Translations under genes and position numbers: made by a program
From: Hemileia vastatrix
Lineage: Eukaryota; Basidiomycota; Pucciniomycetes; Pucciniales; Zaghouaniaceae
Direction: 5' to 3'
DNA length: 64,000 nucleotides
Assembly: GCA_030280995.1 (NCBI GenBank)
Contig: JASXTE010000008.1
Span: forward strand, 10,111,712-10,175,711
Part shown: positions 56,441 to 64,000 of the stretch, piece by piece
Layout: each line of letters begins with the position of its first letter
Position numbering within the stretch: the first letter of the stretch is position 1
The notes under the pieces: model-generated
Seen by the model: only the letters and a program-made list of their open reading frames with translations
Database searches by the model: none
Told to the model about the DNA's origin: nothing

Positions 56441-57425
56441 ATGTCTATTTCTTCTGATTCAATCCTTATACATCTATCTTCATATTTATCTTCTTTTTCA
56501 TCTTCTTTGATTTCTACTTCTTTTCAATCTTCTTCAAAAACTTTAAGAGTAAAAAATGATGAACAAACTTATCAAAGTAAAAGATATTTCAAAAAGAAAA
56601 TTCACTTGGATCTTCTATTTGGCCATATATCAAACATCAAGTATTTCAAAACTAAACTCAATAAAAAAGAGAAATATCCCAGGAATTTACCAGAAGATAT
56701 TGAATATCTAAATAAATTAGGAGGTTATGAAGTTAAGGTAGTAATCAGTAATACTTTTAAACCTCAAATTATTTATGAAAATCATTCTTTTGATGGAGTA
56801 AAGATGAAGCCTTTAATCAACTATCTGATCTCATCTCTATACTATATCAAATTGCTTTGGTTTGATTACCAATTAAAAATAAAAATTTGTTGAGTGGTAC
56901 CATGATTGGTTTTTTATGGAGACCGGGATTTATTAAAGGTTATTCTCTTGGTAAGTCAAAGAATTTTTTTGGTTTCATTCTCAATATACTTCACTTATTT
57001 TAATTTTACAGGCATATATTTGCTACTTATAATTTTATCTAAAGTGGAAAAATAATGATTCTAAATTATGGGACTCCTCACCTTCCTTTAATTCCTTTCT
57101 GGCTCTTTGACTTAAAAAACTCTGTAACAAAGCCTTTGAAACTAATCATGAACTTGCAACCAGAGTTGGGATTCCAAATTGGTGTGACTCTGAGTGGGAA
57201 GTGATTTTCAGTAATTCTCTCCTATTCTCTAATGTTATAATTACTCATTCTGGTTTTCATAACAAGATTCATACCAATAAAAATGACAAAAATTACCTTA
57301 CTTTGGGGATTTTCTCTTATATTAATCCTATTACTGGACAACCTATTCCTTCCCCAGCTAAATTAAAAGGTCATGGGTTATAATTTCCAGATAACAACCA
57401 CCACGGGAAATCTAGGGGTTAATTG
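56441..57425 (+). pseudogene. TET/JBP-like 2OG-Fe(II) dioxygenase, Har C copy
   Basis: Start MSISSDSILIHLSS at 56441, then LLFGHISNIKYFKTKL, VKVVISNTFKPQIIYENHSF and NYLISSLYYI, collinear with copy B. A shift near 56885 is followed by SGTMIGF..RPGF and, after an intron with donor gtaagt (about 56953) and acceptor near 57010, by NHELATRVGIPNWCDSEWEV. The catalytic region is FSNVIITHSGFHN, then IHTNKNDKNYLTLGIFSYIN, PITGQPIP and LKGHGL, with a stop before FPDNN. The iron-binding HxD reads HTN, so the Asp is lost. Sequence downstream of 57425 no longer matches. Inactive. Confidence 0.65.
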
Positions 57426-57792
57426 CTAGCAATCCCCTCTCTTGAAATTTAGAGTGTCCCTTAATTATTCCAGGTTTATGAATACTTTATAAACATAAGT
57501 AAATTTGAGTTAGATTTACATTTATTCTCAGATTGATTATAGAGAGAATATCAACTGATTCCAAATTATGCACAAGTTGATCCTCCAGAACTTGATTTTG
57601 GTCCTCTGTTGAGCACAAATTGAGCACAAATTGATCTAACCTAAGCTTGTGCATATATAATAATTCAGGATACTTGCTCTATTAAATTTGATAATAAAAT
57701 AAAATATTGATGAATTTATATAAAAAAAATTATTATGTAAGATATTAAATTATAAATTTAGGCATCATAGGAGGGCACTTAATAGAACTTAA

Positions 57793-59720
57793 TTATACTA
57801 TGTGACACCTTAATACTGCATCACGCAGTTTGAAACATTTAAAACAAAATGTGTCATGATGGGCAATGAAATTGCTTGGACAGACACTTTCAAAATTAAT
57901 ACTGACCATAATACACAAGTATGAAACCTTGGCATCTATCCAAAAAAAAAGATTTTCCTTCTGATAAATCACCAGGTCAAAAGTTAGACGACTTGCAGTC
58001 AAGTGGTTGTTTAGTACCTGTGGTCTAACCTGAGTCAAACCTGTGTTGGAACTTTGGTGGGACAATTTTTCATCATGACACATAGCTCATAGCTGAATCA
58101 TTAGGACCAATTTGAATTCTTCATATAGTGCTGTTTGCATAATTTCCAACAGGCAATAGATCATACTTTGGTGTCTAAAAGGTATATATTGAATTCATAA
58201 TGGATATTACAAAGGTGATTAATAGGCACCAGCTATACTACTTAATGACATTATACAGACAGTATCAGATAGAACACCACCAAAGCCACTTGGATTGAGA
58301 GTTCTTGAAGCATGTCAAATAATATCTTTATGAGTAATAATAACATTTTTAGACCATCTATTGTAGCATCAAAATGTTTTGAATCCTGCTTTTGAGAAAG
58401 GATTTTCAATTTTTTTTGAACAGCATCATACAATCCAACTAGAATAAAGATTAGATCTGGGAACTTCTTTGACTCCCACGTTCTTAACACCACTACAACC
58501 TTGTTGCCTTTTGATAATTTGATCTCAATATTCCCATTCCCTTGATGTTTTGAGTATAGTGAGAAGTATTTACCACCAAGGTTAAAGTATTGGAGATCAG
58601 TAATTTTAGATGGAAGAAATTCTAAAGCACCAGTCAATTTACCTTTTTCAAAAATATTTGAAAAACACTTTTTACCATCAATCTTGTTTAAATAATCCAG
58701 CCATAAAACATATTCTTCATGAAGTAGTTTAACAGTTGATTTTGAAGTATTTTTTTTTCTATATCAAAAACATCTTTCATTTTGTTTTCAAATCAATTTT
58801 CATTCCTCTCAAGAAGATATTGATGCTTCCCCAGTCAAGATAAACATTTTCATAAAGTTTTTGTCCATTTCATCTAAAATAAAAAAAAATAAAGTAAATA
58901 ATTATCAGGAACAAAAAGAATATAGGAGCACATAATTTTTTTATTATTGTGTGAGATAGATCCCAACATTCCATTCATACACTCTTTAGCCCAAGCTGCT
59001 GATGATTGTGCTGTCCCAAATTGTTGCAGAAATTCAGGAAAATGTTGGGCTAAGTGGAAATTAGGCTTGATGTCAATATGTGGCCAAAATTCTTTAAGAA
59101 ATTTTATATACCCTTTCAGATGATCCTGAAGAGATACAATTATTTCGTCATTTATTTCAAAGGAAGTTAAAAGGTTGATTGTAGATACCAGCAGGGAAAG
59201 AAACTATATCATATTATTCTCTTGAAATTCAGAATTTTCTATATTCCAAAGTGGGAATAAAGAAACCATGTAGTAAAATTTGTTTAATAAGAGCCATTCA
59301 GCTGCCTTGAGATTTTTTCCAGTCTCCCCTACATGATGTCGAACACTGGCTAACCATGAGGGAATGAGTGCATGGCAAATAAAATTTTGAAAAATCATCA
59401 ATTTGCTATGCCTTATACTTAAATCAGAAGTTAAATAATTTGGTCCTGCAGCTTATCCCAAATTGATTTTAGGTCTAAAACAGGCAGAGAATTCCTGAAA
59501 TGTGGAATTCAAAGAAGATATCATTTTTGAAAAATTTATCTAATAATGAGTCAGCTTAGCTTACTTGAAGTGTCTACATCAGAACTAGATTTTTCTTTAA
59601 CTGAGCTGGGTACTACACCCAGTGGTTTAACACTTCTTGACAAGCCGACCATTTTTAGAGCTTCTTTGGATTTCTTTCAACCAATATCTTCATACAATAA
59701 TTTTTTTTGAGGTTTTTTCT
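57793..59720 (-). pseudogene. CACTA/TNP2-like transposon protein, degenerate
   Basis: Minus-strand pieces. 59580-59720 encodes SKEALKMVGLSRSVKPLGVV. 59204-59401 encodes HALIPSWLASVRHHVGETG, KNLKAAEWLLLNKFYYMVSLFPLW. 58950-59200 encodes LQDHLKGYIKFLKEFWPHID, IKPNFHLAQHFPEFLQQFG. 58251-58637 and 57793-58083 are later pieces without clear motifs. The series 'PSW..G....LKA.EW....Y..PLxLW' then 'PN.HLA.H.PEFL..FG' resembles the DUF4218/TNP2-linked region of En/Spm (CACTA) proteins in basidiomycetes. Stops and shifts are frequent. A KDZ-type relative cannot be excluded. Confidence 0.45.
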
Positions 59721-59984
59721 CAGTAATGGTATGACTAAAAAATAATTACTTTTCTTTTCTACTTCTACTTGAATCATGAGAAGAAGAATTTGTGGGGAAA
59801 GATGGTATTTTTAAAATTTTGATTAACATATCCTTGCATATGAACTCTGTCTTTGAGTGTGAACCTTTCTCCTATTCTGTATTGTAGTTTATTATTTTTT
59901 AAGATATTCATTGTTTTTTATTATTTTTATTGTTTATTTTTCATATAATCTGGCTTCTTCTTACTGTTTCAATTTTCCCCAACC

Positions 59985-60470
59985 AAATAATTTTCTCTCT
60001 ACTCTCTTTATCTCTTCAATTTCTACCTCTAGTCCTCTGCTTCCCTCTCAGCTGCATCTGACAGTACTTGAACTGTGTGGGGATATTACAGTCTTTTTTC
60101 TAGGTTCATTCATTTTCTCTTCTTTTTTATTTTCTGTTTATCCACTTAATTCTAACCACAGAAACTCATCATTGTGTCCCTTATAGTTTTAGAACACACT
60201 TTTTTGTAGTTACTTGTTTTTGTAAGGTGCACAGTTTCTGATTGAACTGTGTTTAGGTATGATTATTCTTGAAATTATATCCAAATATTTTTCTCTCTAT
60301 CCCCCATATCCCTTCCATTTTTCCCTCCTCTTCACTGCTTCCCCTTGGCTGCATCTGAAATTCTTTTCACTGTGCGGGGAAAATAGAGTCTTTTTTCCAG
60401 TTCTAGCACATGCTTTGTTGTAGCTACTTGTTGTTGTAAGGTGCACAGTTTCTTATTGACCTTAGTTTGT
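59985..60470. repeat. Direct duplication, two copies about 290 bp apart
   Basis: Copies around 59990-60240 and 60285-60470 share ttttctctct, ctgcttccc, ggctgcatctga, tgtgyggggaaa, agtcttttttc, and the end ttgtaaggtgcacagtttct. Non-coding. Confidence 0.65.
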
Positions 60471-60499
60471 CCTCTCTCTTTGATAAAAAATCTTCATTT

Positions 60500-62840
60500 A
60501 TGTCTTGTATAGGATGATAAGGTCTGATAGGAAATAAGAAATCAGGGGAAATGTGAAATATTTGATTTTTTTGATTGAATATATCTTGTACAGGACATCC
60601 CAAAGCAATTAATGGGTTATATTCTGGAAGAAAAATAAATATGTTGGAGAGTTACTAACTTTCTTCAGATATAGTTACTTGTAAATTAGAGAGTCAGAAA
60701 ATCTAAATATTAATTAGTAGGGGAAATTTAGTATCCTTTTGGGTTTACAATGCAGCTTCAACTCATATAGAGGGTGAATCCTGCCCTGGAAGCCAACTCC
60801 CAAAAGGAGCAACTAAATTTTTATAGTTTTGTGGGCCAAGTAGGTTATAGAGGATGTGGGAATGAGTAGGGAAAATTTAACCAATTTTAATATGAGGTGA
60901 ATGTGACCTAACCCCAATAGTATTTTATATATTAGAGAGATAAAGTGAAACAATTTGCTCCACCAAACCTGGGGAGCTTCTGAAATCAGATATGTGAGAT
61001 CAAAGCAAGCCAATGTAGATGGGAGAGATAGTATAAGATCATTCAATCTTGAATAGAAATAAATGTTGAGTGGAAAAAAGATAATTCAGGAAGAAATCAG
61101 TATTTACACAAGACTAGAAACATTTCTTGGCCAATTAAGTTACATTATCTGAATGATGAACAGATTTCCCATAGTGTGTATAGATTTTTCAAGCACTTAA
61201 GGTCCAGATAACCTACCAGAAAATATTTCAGCAGTTAATATTTACTGAATTAAACTTTGTACATAGAGTAAAGTTACAAGAGGTCCACTTTACCACTGAA
61301 AATTTGAAAAATTAATGATTGGTTTATTGATGTATAATTTGAGCTCCACTTATTAAAAATATGAATTAAGGTTTTCTCCCAAATCAAAGCATATATTAGT
61401 AATAATTACATAGTAAAAGAATACTGAAACTTTGAATTTTACAAGAGAAGAAACTAAATTGTGGCCTGGGGAGAAATTCTTATGGACTTGGAACTACATC
61501 CAGTACTTGTGAAATGCTTCTATTACCTATTATGGCTAAAAATATGCAGGACCCAGAGGCCTTTGTATATGGGCTTACTTTTAAATTCATGTTTTAAAAC
61601 TAGGCACAAAGATGAGCTAAAATAACAGTGGATCCTAGCCAAGGTATATAAAAAATCTGGTATTTTACATGCCTTATAATTTTATGTGATGGCTGTTGAT
61701 GAGCCAGAGCAAAGGCTCAACTGCTTATAGTCAAAATATTGTTAGTAAATTTACTAGCTCAAGTCTACCTAAAAAAATAATGTATTTTTAATAAAAAATA
61801 TTAAATTATACTTTTCCCCAGTATTTTTCTCAAAAAAATTGCAAAAAGTAAAGCCAGATTTCAATTCACTTGATTTGAGCTCCAGTAAAAATTACACAAT
61901 ACATAAAAATATTCAACTTTATATATTTAAAAACAACTTCTGAAACTGGAATAGATGTACAGTCATGCCCTGGGGTGACCCGCCCTACCCCCCTGCAGGC
62001 AGCCACTTGGCCCTGAACAAGCCTTTCAAAATACCTCCTAATCCACTTAATTGTTTCATTCTCACCTAGCATATTTTTATCATGTACTCTGAATTTTTGC
62101 ATAAAATGAAATTTTTAAAAAAATCAGTTGTAATTTTCAACAACATTTCAAATTGAATTTACTGAATCTCTCATTCAAGACAAAATTTATTTAGTTTTAA
62201 TGAAGAAATCACCAGCATATAGAAAGTAAACTTCATTTAATCTTTAAAAAAGTTACATGTTATTATGCTTATGTTATTGGAAACTAAAGTATTCTAATAG
62301 TGAATTATAAAATGATGCAAAATTTTGTATCATGTTTGGAGATTTTTACACCCACTCTACTTACTCTACTAAGTGAAGCGGCAAAGCAACATTTTTCTTC
62401 ACACTATTTAAGGAAAAGTAAAAATTTAAAGACTCTACAACAGGTAAAGTGAGGCAACATGTTTATTTATGAAATTTATACATAACTACATAGACTCGAA
62501 CGCTGCATTATTTCAATTTAAAATGAGTATCTTCCAATTTCAATTATGTAGAAAATTTTTGGAATCTTTTAATTTTTATGATTAGGCAACATCTGTAGAA
62601 AAAAATGTGTAGATCTTTTGCATCTGCAACAGCCTTGCACCTGGCAAAATTTTCCCCCATTCATTGATCCTGTAGTAACTTAAATGCAGCAGCTGCACTG
62701 AGATCTACATCACCCAATGCAGTACATTAATTTCATTTAATATCAAAAGGTGCTTATTGTGTATTTTATACATTTGGAAATAAACAGGGTATTATTTTTT
62801 CATTTCTTGGATATGATATTGCCTAATTTCAAATTCTCTA
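60500..62840. other. No gene recognised
   Basis: AT-rich sequence with short frames only. A 77-codon minus frame at 60813-61046 has no recognisable motif. It may be decayed transposon sequence. Confidence 0.35.
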
Positions 62841-62847
62841 TGCAGGC

Positions 62848-62877
62848 AAACATGAGGCAACATGTTGCCTCATGTTT
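62848..62877. repeat. Perfect 30-bp palindrome
   Basis: Half-site AAACATGAGGCAACA followed by its exact reverse complement, no spacer. Related motifs (GAGGCAACATG) recur nearby at about 62453, and inverted (TTGCCTCA) at the end of the window. Confidence 0.85.
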
Positions 62878-63099
62878 TCCCACACATTCTCACTAAAGTA
62901 ATAAAATACAGAATAGAATCTTAATTCTATGTTAGAATGAAAAAGTACATACATCATTTGCACCATCTCCTCATGACATGAGGCAGCACAAAGTCTCATG
63001 TCACCAGGACATGGTGCATTTGCAAAATGATGAGGATATGCCACCTCATCTTATGCTTTGTGGAAAAAAATTTAGGTATGTGGAAGGGTGGTTTCTTAC

Positions 63100-63137
63100 A
63101 TGCATATATGAGGCGACATGTCGCCTCATATATGCAT
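63100..63137. repeat. Perfect 38-bp palindrome
   Basis: Half-site ATGCATATATGAGGCGACA followed by its exact reverse complement, no spacer. The core TGAGGCGACA is a one-base variant of the core at 62848-62877. Confidence 0.85.
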
Positions 63138-63139
63138 TT

Positions 63140-64000
63140 TGGCAACAAACACCACCAACAAATCACAGCCATTCCCAGCGTGATTGTCACCTGGGGTTTC
63201 ACATTGGGTTTGCGTAAAATGTGCAAATGCCAATGCAAACACAACACACATTTTCAAAAGCCTCCAATCTTTGGAGTGTAAGTAAAAATTCCGCACTTCC
63301 CTCTCAACTTGACTCACTGGTAACTAGTTTTGGTCTGATACCTCAGAAAATCAAATTTCAAACCTACTTTCTTCTCTCCTTGCTCTCATTATCTGCTTGC
63401 CTAATTAATAATTTAACTCTACTTATATTTAAGTATACTCATAAAACGTTGTAAAAAATCAAAAAATATCATATTTTATTGATCAAAATGTGACAAATAT
63501 TTTTGAACCGGCCATTTCTTAGAATCACTAAAAATGTAAAATATATTTCTGCTTGGGAAAAGCTTAAGCATTTCAGAAGCAATGAAAAAAACATCAATTT
63601 ACTGATGCAAACTTCTGATGAGGAGCCTACAACTAGCTCTGAAGAATTTTCCAAAGCCTCAGGATTGAGTCCTTAAGTCTTTTGGAAGAGAGTGGTAGTG
63701 AGGCCGATGTGAAGTCTCATGTGGAAGTTACTGGGTCCACTTGCATTTCTTATGTCTAGCCCAATAAAATGTTGTACTGTTCATCAAAGCAGATTCTGAA
63801 TATGTCCCAAGATTTAAAAATTAGCTTGGGTTGATTCAGCAGTGCTCACTGGTGGTGGCTGAGTATCATCCATGATATCACCAAAAAAAAAAAAAATTAA
63901 CTGGAACAAGAACAATGTAAGTAAAATTAAATGCTTAAGGTAAAACAACAATCCTGCATCCATTTCCTCTCCCAAATTATTGCTTGTGTTGCCTCAATAA
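63140..64000. other. No gene recognised
   Basis: A roughly 50-codon open stretch on the plus strand (about 63520-63675, containing YISAWEKLKHFRSNEKN and ending at TAA) has no recognisable family. The window ends in TGTTGCCTCA, a copy of the palindrome half-site. Confidence 0.3.

Larger units (their letters stand above)
53160..57425 (+). mobile_element. Har copy C, inverted relative to copy B
   Basis: The left terminus GGGGGTATCAATGTT at 53160 is preceded by TA. Transposase, GC-mirror block and TET-like gene follow on the plus strand in the same order as in copy B read from its right end. Copies B and C face head to head across 179 bp (52981-53159). No right terminus was found, so the given end is the last recognisable part of the TET-like gene. 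Confidence 0.65.

Noticed and set aside
60813..61046. 77-codon minus-strand frame as a gene
   Set aside because: No motif, no start context, no splice partners; surrounded by AT-rich decayed sequence.

Overview
The window reads as a transposon-dominated stretch of a fungal nuclear genome, most likely a rust fungus (Pucciniales) with a large AT-rich genome. This is inferred from short GT..AG introns of about 60-105 bp, chromodomain Ty3/gypsy elements, PIF/Harbinger and CACTA-like transposons, TET/JBP-like dioxygenase relics and one Crz1-like C2H2 zinc-finger gene. The species is not provable from the sequence. Only one gene (38676-40110, minus) looks like an intact host gene; a short possible neighbour lies at 40685-41197.

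Layout. 1-8146: a degenerate Ty3/gypsy chromovirus on the minus strand (Gy1), with an antisense Cys-rich gene between pol and its 3' LTR. 8147-11669: relics of a HARBI1-type DNA transposon family ('Har', copy A) with mirrored C-rich/G-rich blocks. 11672-31802: a nested stack that can be unfolded. An old gypsy LTR (12082-13144, 22832-22901, 31752-31802) was split by a PIF/Harbinger element (13145-22831, TSD TAA) and by a younger gypsy element of the same family (Gy2, 22902-31751, two 1177-bp LTRs, TSD ACCAT). The Harbinger element was itself hit by a 4.6-kb CACTA-like element (14704-19329, TSD TAT) inserted into one arm of a large inverted repeat. 31866-32660: another broken gag. 33.2-36.2 kb: a cluster of small inverted-repeat elements (MITEs), one pair nested. 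38.7-41.2 kb: the zinc-finger gene and its divergent neighbour. 41.2-44.8 kb: no recognisable gene except a tiny candidate ORF.

44825-57425: two Har elements (B and C) facing head to head across 179 bp. Copy B appears bounded by matching termini (44825 and 52980). It carries a Myb/SANT-like gene, tandem repeats, a TET/JBP-like 2OG-Fe(II) dioxygenase relic, GC-mirror blocks and a HARBI1-type DDE transposase. Copy C repeats the order transposase, GC block, TET-like gene on the opposite strand. This linkage of a TET/JBP-like gene with a Harbinger-type transposase is the most interesting item here. 57.8-59.7 kb holds a degenerate CACTA/TNP2-like gene. The last 2 kb contains a cluster of perfect palindromes built on a GAGGCRACATG motif.

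Almost every transposon gene is broken by stops or frameshifts. Gy2 is the youngest element (LTRs about 99% identical by eye) and keeps an uninterrupted 1235-codon pol segment.
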